A stretch of 64,000 nt of DNA. Source: Clitopilus passeckerianus. Its lineage: Eukaryota; Basidiomycota; Agaricomycetes; Agaricales; Entolomataceae. The translations under genes and the position numbers were made by a program. Below are positions 1-13,441 of the stretch, in pieces. Positions within the stretch are counted from its first letter, which is position 1; each line of letters opens with the position of its first letter. Under the pieces are notes generated by a model, which was given only the letters and a program-made list of their open reading frames with translations, searched no databases and was not told where the DNA came from. The stretch lies in NCBI GenBank assembly GCA_944990035.1, contig CALYLX010000086.1, forward strand, positions 62,001-126,000. Reading direction: 5' to 3'.

Positions 1-246
1 GTGTATAATAGAGTTATTGATAGCACCGGAGGTTGGAGTGGTCTTCGATAGCGAGAGAATGGGTCGATAAATGAGAGGATGGTTGTTCATCTGAGATCAT
101 CTCACTTGGTTTCTTGGAATGTGGCGTTGCGCACTTGAGGTAGTTGCAGACTAGTTAAATGGATATCTCTTCAGTATCATCATAACTAATTACACTCGTT
201 ATATCACGCTTACCTGAAAATGAATGGACGACTGGAAGTATGTCTT

Positions 247-1811
<1,565 letters not shown>

Positions 1812-4702
1812 TGTAGTCGACGTCGGTGTTGACGTTGAAGATGAGGATGGAGGACGGAAGGAATGGAGAGAGTCAACAGGGACCGGCGACTATAAGGGAC
1901 GGGATCACAATAATACAAAAGGCCGCTCTAGGAACAACAAAGCTTTCCTTTGGAAGACTTCGGAAAACCCACGATGACCATTGTCCTTATTATAACTTTA
2001 AGTACCAGGATCCTTTACCTTTACCAAACGTTTCGCCTAGGTAACGGCTTTTGTTCTCCATGGCAATGATAGCGGGATACAGAATTATACAAGTTCCCTG
2101 CCAACCAACCGATCCCGTCTGTCGAGATTGCCAATCTACAGCGATTTACAGTCATGTGTTCATCGCAGTTCCGCTTATCAGGCAGACATATACCTTTGCG
2201 TTTGTCGACAACATCATTTTCTAGACAGACGAAACCAGCAGGACCACGACAGGTTCCATAGCATCTACCACATCTCATTAGTTGCCTACTCGATCAGTCA
2301 TTTCCATCACTTCTTTGCGGTTGTTCTCAACGATACGAATCGATGCAGTGGATTCCTTGGGAATGTCGTCACTTCGCTTTGGGAGGGTGCCGTTAGCCTC
2401 TATGACGATGCTCGTATCCTCGAAACTGTTCAAGCTATCTTTCAGCCCTGGGTCCACTGTATGGGATCCAATAGAATGTTCGTGGGTAATGCCCCGCCTG
2501 CGAACGCCTGCCATTGAACTTCTTTCTGTTCCTTGGACAAAGGAAAACAAGGCTGCGGAATGTTTGCAGGACCCAGTTAAGCCCAGCAATCCCTGAGGCT
2601 GCCTTTCCTCGATCATCACATTTTCCTCCTCCTCCGGTGGCGCCAGAGGTACTTCGTCTGTTGCCTGCCGTCCACCGGCTTCCTCAAGTTATCACTGGAC
2701 GAACACTTCTTCACAGTTTCAACTTTCTCCATCTCCAAAATTTCCTCCATGCTTGGTTGCGCCCTGGTCCATCAATGTGTGATCATGCGGAGGCGTCCGG
2801 GGAAAGGCCCACCGACCGGTACCAAGTCTTTGGGTCTTTTCTTCAGTGCACCCAATAGCCGCTGAAACCTGAGTAGACAACTTCATCATCATGGATTCCT
2901 CCACTTGCCCACCCCCGGGAGTTCGTTCGTCATGGATGGGATGACAGGCCGTGATGAACAGTCAATTCAAAGATAAACACAGGATGTTGGCGGAATCCAG
3001 GTATTCAACAGATGACTGTTAATTAAAGGTTGTCAACGAACATAGCCTTGTTATCGACCTTCACTACAGCCGTGGTGAACACTCTGTTTCCTTCCGTAGA
3101 CTGGCAAATATGCTTAAACCTGAACGACGGAACATTGTCCGCAGTTTAACGTCGCCTTCTCCGAAAACGGAAGGATCAGCGCTTTTCCCGTCCAGCAGTT
3201 TACCGAAACCCAAGGAATTGCCTTCCTGAAGTTCTTCATCTCTCCAAACCTTACTCCATCCCACGATGCTACTGCTTTCTCATTTGAAATTCTTGCGTAC
3301 TACTGGGAAAGAAACATATTTTCTGCTTCTCTACTTGTCTTGACGATGAAGATCAAACGGTCCTGCATGGTGCTTCATATAGATTAGCCTGAACTCCAGT
3401 TTGCTCGTTCGTCCAGCACTGGAGATGGAGCTGGATGGAGCTGGTGTCCCATTGCTTCGATTGAAGAGACTCGGAGCACACTACGCCTGATTATCCTGCT
3501 AGCGACGAGTGCACAACCATGATCCCATCACCATCATGAGTTATCATGAATGATTGGAGGATGTCCATGGTGAAACTGGGCCTTCTAGAGAAGGCATACG
3601 TTCAGTTTCGTCATGTGGTGATATTGGGCTATCTCTGTTCCTCTGGACTGAAGTGCTACATCCTCCGTACATCTACTAATACCGAGAACAGGGTGTTAGC
3701 CTCATGCCCTGCATCGCGATGCAACTTGGCAGCCACTAGACATATGGTGTGCCTCGTATGTGGACTATTACTGATAATCAGGGGCCAACAGAGAATCACA
3801 GGTACAGTCAGGTGTATATTGGAAGAGTATCGCGTCTATTCTCAGGGGGTTTGCCAGGTAACTCTCTCAGACACTTTACATCCATCGTGTTCGAGAGGTG
3901 TTGGCCTTCAGCACATTACCTCGTTTCAGCTGCCAACTACATGCAGTTTAACAGATCTCTATCGTGTTGCTTGATCTCTGCTGACGTTGCGGACAAAAGC
4001 AGGGCTTGTACCTAAGTCGGTAGCACCATAAATGCAACTGGAACCAAGGCTGGAACGAACAAGGGAACGACGACCTGGTTGGTTCAGACCAGCAGTAGAT
4101 GCGAGGGGAAAGCCTTCCTTGATTGACTATATGGCTTATTCTTCTATCTGCTGAGTACAGGTTAAAGGAAAACCTGAGTGCGAGAAAATGTCAGCTTGAC
4201 TACAATCAACGCTTCAACGCTTCAAGGTTGGATGTGGTTGTGTTTGTCTGTCTCAAGCATTAGGGTCGATCGCCTTTGATTTCCTCCTGAGTCTGTAATT
4301 TCAATATTGAGATCTTCAGGGGGGGTGCACATTGTATACATACTTTAGCCTTCAAGTCTCCATAGCGAAGCTGCCATGCCCATTTGCAGCCCAAAAGGGA
4401 CCAGTATGATCAACGGATCTCCGGACCGATGGGTTTGAAATTTGTTCTTGTTTGAAGCAGAAGCCCCCAGCCAGCACAAGGGTGGCTGTGCAGATTTCCT
4501 GCAAGCTGTTCGCGCTGTGACGTGTCCGATTGGGCCGATATTTAGCCCGCTTGCATTCAACCTCCATCCCGTTGGTTCTGCCATCCCAACTAAGCCGGTG
4601 CCCTACGGCAATTCGAACAGAACAAGTTTCTGATTCTCTCTTCTCTTGGTTACTCGTTGAAGCCGATTATATTGCCAAGGTCCCTGAACGTGGAAGCACG
4701 CC
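1812..4702. other. Gene-poor spacer between MAP kinase and SEC62
   Basis: No gene is convincing here. The first few hundred bases upstream of 1811 must hold the kinase promoter, and those before 4703 the SEC62 promoter. Open frames exist on both strands at 2020-2900 (for example 2278-2619 minus, rich in charged residues, and an overlapping plus frame 2128-2517) and at 3546-3974 plus. They overlap each other, have no recognisable domain and no clear splice structure, so I do not call them genes. A small lineage-specific gene on the minus strand between 2021 and 2900 cannot be excluded. Confidence 0.4.
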
Positions 4703-5654
4703 ATGGAGCAGCAAGTAAAGGCACCCCCTGCAATTAGAAATGTTGCCCAATTCCTGAGAGGCAGTAGCTCAGGCATGAAAGCCCGTGTTGGCGCGCTAAA
4801 TGGCAAACGCCTTGACTACTTTAAAGGTAGCTTTCCTTTGACCACTTCCGGGCAGTCCAGGCTCATTCATTCTGACCACGTTTTCCAGGCAAATCCGCTG
4901 TCAAAGCACTCCTTTCACCCGCTTACAAAAAGCAAAAGAATGTTCCTGCTGTGACCGATGAGAGTCAGGCAGTTGCTATCCTCCAGGCTGTTAACGCCTT
5001 CGCCTTCTTCCTCCGGGTGGAACGTGGTGGACCTTCCGGCACTTCCTCGTCCTCACCCAAAAACCTTCAAATCATCCCGCAACAGATGTTTGCACCCGAC
5101 GAATACTACGCTTGGTTTTTTGAAGGCTCACAATGGACTACCTATGCGGGCGGTGCAGCTATGGTTGCAGTCATGCTTGCCGGTGTAATGTTCCCACTTT
5201 GGCCGCCGACCATGCGTCTGGGCGTCTGGTATCTTAGTATCGGCATGCTCGGCCTTATTGGTCTCTTCTTCATTATTGCCATCATCCGCCTTATATTCTA
5301 CGTTATCACTGTTGTTGTGGCCAGCCCCGGAATCTGGATATTCCCTCAACTATTCGCAGACGTCGGCTTTGTGCGTTATACTCCACGAACTCACAGCACA
5401 CCTACTAACACACAGCGTTTCCCTAGGTTGACTCCTTCATCCCTCTGTGGGAGTGGGACCTTCCCAAGAAGAAGTCCAAGAAGAAGAAGAGTGAAAAAGG
5501 AGAGAAGGTTGACAAGAAAGGGAAGGGCAAGGAAACTGCACCTGTCTCGACCAATGGCGGTGGTGCTTCTATAGTGGAAGTGCAAGACGACTCGGACTCG
5601 CGTCCAAGGAGTCGCTCAGCAAAAGTTGAGGAGGTGGAGGATGAGGATGCGTAG
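4703..5654 (+). CDS. SEC62: Sec62, ER post-translational translocation subunit
   Basis: Membrane subunit of the Sec62/Sec63 complex, which helps the Sec61 channel take up proteins after translation. Three exons, 4703-4826, 4889-5370 and 5427-5654, all with GT/AG borders and consistent phase, give 277 residues. The N-terminal cytosolic domain is followed by the Sec62 signature around YYAWFFEGSQW, then two hydrophobic membrane segments (the first beginning AGGAAMVAVMLAGVMFPLWP, the second in the stretch around GLFFIIAIIRLIFYVI) separated by a short loop. The C-terminus begins DSFIPLWEWDLPKKK and becomes a lysine-rich tail, the usual Sec62 tail that contacts Sec63 or ribosomes, ending in an acidic stretch. 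Without the third exon the frame runs on only briefly, so splicing at 5371 is supported by the conserved PLWEWDLP sequence. Intact. Confidence 0.95.
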
Positions 5655-6026
5655 ATTTTCCTTCGTTTTTTGTTGTCGCTTGTGGCCTCTTCGTTTTATT
5701 TATCTTCGCTAGGGATAATTTTACGATCTTTTACACATTATCACGAGACATCTTTGCTTGACTGTCTGGTCCTGTTGACGTAGGACTTTTCACCGTTCCT
5801 TGCACCGTTCGCCATCCGTGAAATCATGTCAGATGTATTGGTGTGGCTGTGCTGACGTGCATCAGCAGTCACATGACTTTGTTTAGACACATTTACACAG
5901 GCGCGTCGAACGCGATTCGTCAACAGCAACCTAGTAACTACGGACCCGACATACGTTCACCAACTATCCTCATGAGGACCTGATTCAGTGCCGCTGCCTA
6001 TCGTTCTTGGATGAAACAGCTTTCTC
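5655..6026. other. Spacer between SEC62 and RAD52
   Basis: Holds the SEC62 3' end (T-rich just after the stop) and the RAD52 promoter. I see no gene, repeat or clear TATA box. Confidence 0.5.
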
Positions 6027-8201
6027 ATGAGTTTAATGGCCGGCGCTTTCAGTGGACATTTACTTGATTCTTATAACGCACAACAATCCTGGTCTGAAGG
6101 TCCAACATTGATAACTAGCGGAGCAATGTCGTTCAACCCACACATGCATGGAACACCAGCTGGAAGGAGTTTCTCTATGGGTGACACCTCCTTTGGAGCA
6201 AATATGTCGAACATGTCGTTGCCCATGTTCAGCCCCGCAGTTTCTGAGCAAACGACATTGAAAATTGCTCAACTGCAGGCAAAGCTCAACCAGAAACTTG
6301 GGCCGGAATTCATCTCTCAGAGGCCAGGTCCAGGAGGTACAACAAAACTCACATACGCAGAAGGCTGGAAAATCATAAACCTTGCGAATGAAGTCTTCGG
6401 CTTCAATGGGTGGAGCTCGAGCATTGTTAACCTCACCACTGACTTCGTGGACTTCAATCAGGAGACGAAGAAGTACAACGTGGGTACAACGGCGGTGATT
6501 CGCGTTACTTTGCGAGATGGTGTCTTCCACGAGGATGTTGGATATGGAATGCTGGAGAATTCCAAGAGTAAAGGAGCTGCTCTCGATAAGGTATGTTCGG
6601 TTGGCTGTCGGTCTATACAGTGTCCAATCAATAATCGTCGTTCAGTGCAAGAAGGAAGCCGTCACTGATGGATTAAAACGAGCTCTCCGCAACTTCGGCA
6701 ACCTTCTTGGAAATTGTCTCTACGACAAGTCATATACCAAAGAAGTCACCAAAATCAACGTACCACGGGTAAGCTACTACTGAGTATGGAGGAATTCACA
6801 ATTGAATGGGCTCATTGGATGTTTTTGTGCAGCCCAAGTTTGACAAAAGTGAACTGTATCGCCGCCCCGAATTCGCAGAGAAGAAGCCCGACGTTTCGAT
6901 GCTATCCGGTTGCATGTCCTTTGATGAATCTGGTTCTGCTCCAAAGGTCAACATGAATGCTAATGCAACGCCGTCGAGACCTCCACAGGAGCAACAAAGG
7001 CAATCTGCCCCAGCTGAAACAAAACCTTCCGGCCCCATTCCGAAACATATGCAGACGGAGGTGAACACGGCGAGCGGGAGTAGCTCCTCCAGATTGGCGA
7101 ATACCAACGCCAACACCACTCCCAACATGAATCCTCCCGCCAAAAACACTTCAACAACCGATCAACGGTCTACCACTGCAGGCTTTGCCAACGCTTCTAA
7201 TCGAGCAATGGTTCTACCGCAGAATATCCCGAAGCCCAAGACTGAGGCCCCAGCTCCAGCCAAGATGGATACAGAGGACACGTTGCTTGACGATTTTGAG
7301 GACTCCTTCCACTTCTACTCCGACGACGATGCGTTCCTAGCAAATGTCGATATGGGTGAAGGAGACATCATAGCGGATTTAGGGAGGCCTATTGGAGGCG
7401 AAGACGATGAGGAGGAGTTGGGACGACCCATCGACCCATCCGAAGGCTTAGGAGGGAGAAGTCCATCTGATCTTTCCACTACCACCAGGGAAGACCTGCA
7501 GAAGGAGCCACGGCCGCCAGGGAATTTAAACGCAGGAAACTCATCCAGGATACCTGCACAGAGTCGCGCCGATGCCCAGCAGCAACCTCGACCGTCAGGC
7601 ACCAGCATGGTACCTGCTTCGCGGCCTAATCCTTCACCTGCCTCTCATGTACATTCTGCACCCACGGGTCGATCCAATGTTATGGGCGCACAAGGTGCTA
7701 TTGCTGCCAATCACGGCGTTGCGACCTCAACTCGAGCTTCGTTTGCCCCGACGGCTGCTTCCGGCTCATCATCTACGAGAGCGGCCCAGCAGCGGCCCAC
7801 TACACCTTCCATGGGTGGCTTCAATTTCCCGCCTGGGATGGTGAGTGGCACGAGTGACCTGTCAGCCGGTGCATCCACTGATGCTGAACCCCTAGAATGC
7901 GAAGCAGCTAAATCAGCATGGGATACCATCCACACTTCAGAATCAGCCTCACCGCTCTACCTCCGCGATTGGACAGAAGCGGCCATCTGACGCAATGTAA
8001 GCAGAGTTATATCTATCTTTATTAAGAAGTAGCTAATCGGAAATCCGGTAAACAAGGTCGTCATCCGGGGCGTCGGGTTATAAAGGCGCTGGTATGGGTC
8101 TCTCACATACAAATACTACCAATGGCAGCTTTGGACAGCGGCAACCCCTCAGGCCGCTGGAGATAAGTGAGGGTGGGGATGTCAAGCGCGTACGGCGCTA
8201 G
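6027..8201 (+). CDS. RAD52: Rad52 recombination mediator / strand-annealing protein
   Basis: Loads Rad51 on RPA-coated DNA and anneals single strands in double-strand break repair; nuclear. Five exons, 6027-6590, 6646-6768, 6833-7840, 7896-7996 and 8057-8201, keep one frame and give 646 residues. The conserved N-terminal ring domain spans about residues 75-230: it starts with the [17 protein letters not shown] segment, continues through [37 protein letters not shown] and [19 protein letters not shown], and is followed by [14 protein letters not shown]. The rest is a long Pro/Ser/Thr-rich region with acidic patches, expected to bind RPA and Rad51 but poorly conserved. The raw frame of exon 3 reads on to a stop at 7990; splicing at 7841 and 7997 instead gives a basic end with KRPSDAM and finally GGDVKRVRR, as expected of a C-terminal nuclear signal. 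The N-terminal extension before the ring domain is long. Intact. Confidence 0.95.
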
Positions 8202-8990
8202 TGGAAACGTCACTCCTATTATCTGGATAGAAAACTCTTGATTTGCTTTCGACACGCTTTCGCCTTTGCATAGGATTTCATCGTCGCATTGTATCATTAT
8301 ACGCACATTTTGGACTTTAGACATGTGGTTGTAATGTTATTCTTATTATCAGAAGCTGAAACTATTATACCATCAGGTTCTGACGCCATAGCTCGATGAT
8401 TTTGCCCTTCAATTCAAGTCCGTACCCTTCCGTATCACACGTTTCTGGCCAGGTACCCTACGGTGTTGTACTGTGGGGCAAGGGGCCGCTAAGCATATTT
8501 TCTCGGCACCGCCACCTGTCAGTCTTCTTCAACCATAACATTACCTTGCTTGGGTGTCTTTCGCTACACTGTGCTATATTCTGCATTTTATTGAATACGA
8601 GATTGGACCTTAACACGACGACGTGCTGGAATGCAGACCTGTAGACCTGGTTCTAGAGTACAGAGCCTGGACCTTTGATGGCTAAGCGCTAAAGCATGGT
8701 CACTTTCACTTATCGGTCATATGCTGGAACGGTCTTCTTGCCTAATGCTCATGTGGAGAAACGGAGTAAAGAGAAATCAAGACCCGACACTGACGGTCGT
8801 GCGCGAATGAGATCTCGATTAGGCGGTGATGAATAGGAGATTGGCAGTTCGATATGTAGGTTCAGTGTGTTGCGTCGGCTTGCCTGTTGAAGCTGAAACT
8901 TGGTGTGTCATGCACGTATATAATGTTTATTGGGGATGAAGCCAGCGCTTCTGACTGTATCGCACATCCCCCTATCATCTCTAGCAAAGC
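8202..8990. other. Spacer downstream of RAD52
   Basis: RAD52 3' region and promoter of the F-box gene at 8991. Only short frames without recognisable features. Confidence 0.45.
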
Positions 8991-10067
8991 ATGGTAGCTA
9001 TTCCCCTTCCCGAAGAACTCTGGCGCCACATAGCCAGTTTCTTGACGCAGGGGCAACTCACTGCACTGGGCGGCCTCAATCGGGTGTTCCTCGATCTATC
9101 GCTAGATCAGCGCTACAGACGATGGAATTTTGAATATACAAAGGAGACTGAACTGTTGCTCACTCGTATCGGGTAAGTTCATGCTCTATTCCCTTACCTG
9201 TGTTGTACTTACTGACCGACCACTTAAAGGGACCAAAATATTGTCCAACGGGCTCGATCAGTTGCCGTTGGACGAACAAGCTTTCTTGCCTATCCCCTCA
9301 AATCAATTGAAGGCTCTCAAGGCCTCAGCGGACTGCTGACTTGTCTGACAGACTCGTTATTTGGGCCAAGCCATGATGAAGACCAGCTTTTACAGCGGAG
9401 AGTAGCTTCCGATGAACTTGCGGTCAAAGGTGTCCGTCTTCTCACGGAAGTGACCTCACTATCCGTTACGAGGGGAGCATTCTACAATCGTAAAGCTTTC
9501 CAAAGCTTCATGTCCTCTGCTCTGGACACCTTCGGGACCAATCTGGTCTCCCTAACAATCGACGCGACCTTGTCAAAACTCGACGATTGCCTGCCCATAA
9601 TCAGCCAAATTCCAAATGTCAGGAAATTGGATCTCCGCATCGCAGCACACGATTCCATGCCTGAAACCGAATACACAACTCAGTCGTTCCGTCTCTCGAC
9701 ATTTATCTGCTCTTTAGCAGATCAACTTGACCATCTCGACATTGTATGGTCCGCGCCTCAACTAGATCCGTTCTCGCTACTTGGCGAAATAGGAACGATA
9801 TCTCGACTCGGGTCCTTCACATTCCTGTGGGAACATATCCCTCCGGTACCGACCTATCCAAACATTTCCTGCCTGCTATCATTCCTGGAATCAAACTTGC
9901 TAACTCTGCAGAAAATTTGCGTTCCCGCAAATTCAAGCATAGCGAGATTGGTCGCCGACGCCTTGAGTCAAAGCAGAGTGACTTTGCACAATCTGCTCTC
10001 GGTAGAGATTGCTCTAGCAGGCGTGGTGAGTACTTTACTGCCCTGGCTCATTGGACCACTCGCTTAA
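8991..10067 (+). CDS. F-box protein, LRR-like C-terminal part
   Basis: Probable substrate adaptor of an SCF ubiquitin ligase; its target is not readable. The start ATG at 8991 gives an N-terminal F-box-like segment (LPEELWRHIASFLTQGQLTAL...), then an intron from about 9174 (GTAAGT) to the CACTTAAAG acceptor near 9228. The second exon runs on without a stop and contains several leucine-spaced stretches such as VRKLDLRIAAHDS, DQLDHLDIVWS and LTLQKICVP, which look like irregular leucine-rich repeats. The 3' end is unsure: the frame runs to 10067, but a GTGAGT at 10026 could start a last intron with a very short terminal exon near 10086. About 340 residues. The F-box call rests on the N-terminal pattern and on many similar agaricomycete genes; no close homologue can be named. 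Confidence 0.7.
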
Positions 10068-10277
10068 TGCTCAGAAGACATGTTAGTGACACCACCAACC
10101 AGGAATACCAGCCTCTGACAGCGCTCAGTGGCCGTGCCAATTTTAAGTGATAATTTAATTAGGAGTCTTTGGCGAGGGATAGCAATCGGGACGGCTACGG
10201 GTATGATATCTTTAAATGAATGTAAAATATTATTTATTTTTGGAATGATGAACCCCTTCTTAATCTACGTCCTCAGC

Positions 10278-10420
10278 CATGCATCAACGACCTGTGGATG
10301 ATTGGACTCAATTGGGCTATTTGCGGATCACTTTGCACAGCCACAACTTCCGGGATTTCACTTGGACTGGACGATGAGGCAAACCAGGAGCAGCTGCCGT
10401 GTATCGACAGGGGATAGATT
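10278..10420 (+). pseudogene. Possible relic of the F-box/propeller family
   Basis: A frame of about 45 codons that contains DLWMIGLNW and SGISLGLDDEANQEQ before a TAG. It resembles the LWDL ... AITLGLDEEERVQ stretch of the F-box/propeller genes at 47-61 kb, for instance the copy at 53884. Flanking parts of the family are not visible, so this would be a short isolated remnant. The match is short and could be chance. Confidence 0.25.
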
Positions 10421-11448
10421 TTTACCACCTACGGTACAGACTTATAAGCATCTCTGATCGCCCTACCATGGCACCAAAGGATGGCGGACCGGATATCGGC
10501 AGGTATTATGAACTGTTGTGAGTGTTAGATCTACAGTACGTACATGTATTGAGTGCAAGATCCAGGACTGATTTGCGACGTGTAGCTTTTTTTTTGACAA
10601 GGTGAACAAGCTGCGAGCGCTTTCATATATGGCTAGACACGGCAAAAGTCATGTTTAAGCCGCTCCCCGTACAATGAACACTATGAACACTTTGTCTAGT
10701 CTCAATTTCGCTTGGAAAAGGCGAGTCAAAATTCTGTTTCGAGGAGTAAGTGCTGAACTCGCTTAGAGCTTAGAGGCTCTGCTATAGGAGTTTCCACACC
10801 TAGCACGAAAGTAGAGAAAGAGCACGCGTTCAGCATTTATGTCAACCCTCTACAACGAGGCGATCGTGCAGCTAGCGGACAAGATGTGTGGGTGGAAGAG
10901 CCCTCTCAACTCTTTGGGCAACGCTCGTCGTCTCCCCTTGATTTAGTCACTTGCATTTTCAAGCTTGCTGTCGGCATTTTCTTCAGCTTGTGATCCATGT
11001 AGATCCCGTCGAATCAGATTGGCCTTCGTCACCCTTGCTTCTTGATCAGACCGTCGTTCCGCAACGCGACGTGCTCTCTACTTCCATCAGCCTTGTCGTC
11101 AAAACTGAGATTACTCGACGGGGACAATCACCTTTGCAAATGTATGTCGCGCAAAGCATTCGAGGTCATCCGCCTGGTCGCGAACATATACTTCTTTTCC
11201 CTATCTTCCTGGTCTCAAACAACAACACCCATCCTTCATACCTTCGCACCAGCGCTCCCCAACCTCATACGCACCTGCCCGAAGATATTTTCTTGGGTGT
11301 GTGACCTGCCCCACCTCGCCCTGGTGAATTGAAGAATACCTTGGGCATCGACAGATTTACGCACCTTCAAATTTCAAGACCACCGCTGCCCGGGATCACA
11401 TCTGCATTCTGTGGCAGCTACCCATTCTCACCACTCTTTCTCTTCAAA

Positions 11449-13190
11449 ATGTATTTCCACTATTGGCCTAGGGCGGTTTTCGCGAATGAAAATCCACCCA
11501 GTCGTTACTCTTACGACCTTGAAGCCACCACGTCTGGCCGCCTACTGAGGAGTAACCTGTTTGGTTCTCGATTAGGTCACCGAATGGGCTGGTTGAGGAA
11601 GAGCCCTTGACGGATGGAACGGCTTTTTGGGCTGGTAATCAAGCCCTGCAAAGGCTCCCAGGTCCAATATCGATGGTGGCCCTCAGAGATAACAGGGATA
11701 GGAATGGAACCGCATTTTCATATCGGGACAACCTACAACATTAAGCAATTGCCGAGCCTTCTTTTATAGCCGGGCTCGGTGAGCGAAACGATGTCGTTCG
11801 ACTCATCCGGCAGCTTCGCCTACACAATCCTGAACATAACACTACGCCCAACAGCCCCTTACCCACAGAAATCCGGGTCAGTGTTCAACGTTCAATGTTG
11901 TAACACCAATAGCACCATCAACATGATTGATCATGGAAGAGACATGTCATCGAGAAGAAAGCCCGAATTTTCCTTGCTTCGGCTCGTTGACCTTGGGTGG
12001 CTGGGAACTTGATAGGGAGCCAAGCGTCGACATCCAGCTCAGCATGCGCACTACAACCCCCGCCGTCATTCTCAAGCATCAACCTTAACATGATTAAGCG
12101 CCTTCAAATACGTCATGGGCACATACCGACCAGCGGGATTCAGCCTTCGATCTCTGAAATTCTTCCAGTGTGCGGGCGCTGTCTAAGGAATATGTTGAGG
12201 AGCTGAATCATGAAGCTGACGAGCTCGACTGGGGTGGGGTCAATGAGAACCATGTTTCGGGGATTCGAATGGTGTGGTCCAAACCGTCGTTTGACCTCGA
12301 AAAACCAACATAGTTTGGGTAAGCACTTCGGCCTCCTTGGGTTTTGGGGTCCTCAGGAACAATTCACAGATTCATACACTCATGTTCCCGTGTATTTTGG
12401 CAAACAGCATTCTTAGGAACTCACTACGATCACCCAAATATCGATCGCACGTCAAGGGAGGTTGCATTGTTTGGAAGCATCTTCATCTCCGCGTCTGTCA
12501 AGCGCGATCACACCAAGTCTGCCTTTCAGGACTCAATTATCTCCGAGTGAGTAAATCGCGATTACTCCGATCGTAAAATAAAAAGTTGTTCTGAAGTAAT
12601 TTCAGCTTGACATGGAATGAGCCGAGAACTTTGTACTGTGGCTATGGGTTATTCTGGCTCATGACATTACGATCTCGCGTGAGATTTGTTCCATCTACAG
12701 GGCTCTCGAGGAGTTCGTACCCGAGCTACTTCCCGTGCTAGCGGGCTGTGCACTGCAACGCGACGCGCTTCGTGCAGTTCCAGCCAGATGGCCTATTTTG
12801 GCGCATCAAACCTCTGGCAAGTCCAAATTAGGGCGAAGTTGCAGCAGGGTTGCGGAAGCCGGTCCAGTTTCAGCGAGGGTGATTCAGAGCCGACGAAAAT
12901 GTTCGATAACCCTTTTCTTTCGATCGTCTAACTGAATGTTCCTTGTGGCTAGCTATTCTTGGTCACCGATAGTGGTCGAAGTATATTGCCTCATTTGGAG
13001 ACAGGTCGTCGGCGAACAAAGGACGATCTCTCTCGTCCGTCTGCCCTCGCCTTTTATGGAACACATGGCTACTATGAAGTTGGTGAAGTTTACTGTTTTC
13101 AGTATCTCGCAGAAACGGCAATGAACACCAGGTTGACTTCGTTTCATAAAGGCTCTCCGCTACTTTCCTTAAAGCTCTGTCTGATTTGAA
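11449..13190 (+). pseudogene. Decayed multi-exon gene of unknown family
   Basis: A run of protein-like plus-strand fragments in changing frames with no continuous splice path. Pieces include 11449-11610 (begins MYFHYWPRAVFANE), 11581-11902 in one frame (LVEEEPLTDGTAFWAGNQ, then a TAA at 11742, then IAGLGERNDVVRLIRQLR without a frame change), 12178-12310 (SKEYVEELNHEADELDWGG), 12416-12546 (HYDHPNIDRTSREVALFG), about 12702-12900 (ALEEFVPELLPVLAG) and 12953-13189 (TDSGRSILPHLETGRRR). Several pieces are bordered by plausible GT or AG sites. I do not recognise the family. The in-frame stop between two good coding stretches and the lack of a single reading frame suggest a pseudogene, though a strongly split living gene is possible. 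Confidence 0.35.
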
Positions 13191-13441
13191 CTCAGTCCCC
13201 CAAGACGCTCCTCTCTTACGAGTTCCTCTGATGATTCCCTCTTCCAAGAGATCTCTCCCGCAGTTGCCCCATCCTTCTATTTTCAACAGACTCTAATCCT
13301 CATCAACGGTATGTCTGTTTCCCCATATCTCCGACTTGAAACTTATCTATTGCTGTCTAGGTTGGCCGACGGCATGTCAAGCTTCACCTCTCCTGCTGAA
13401 AAGGTTGCTGCCTACACGCAGGTCAAGAAGAGATCGAAGAC

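Noticed and set aside
2021..2900. Overlapping open frames on both strands
   Set aside because: They contradict each other, have no domain, no splice logic and no clear composition bias.
3546..4015. Plus-strand frame of 142 codons
   Set aside because: No recognisable motif, overlaps another open frame, and ends without gene context.
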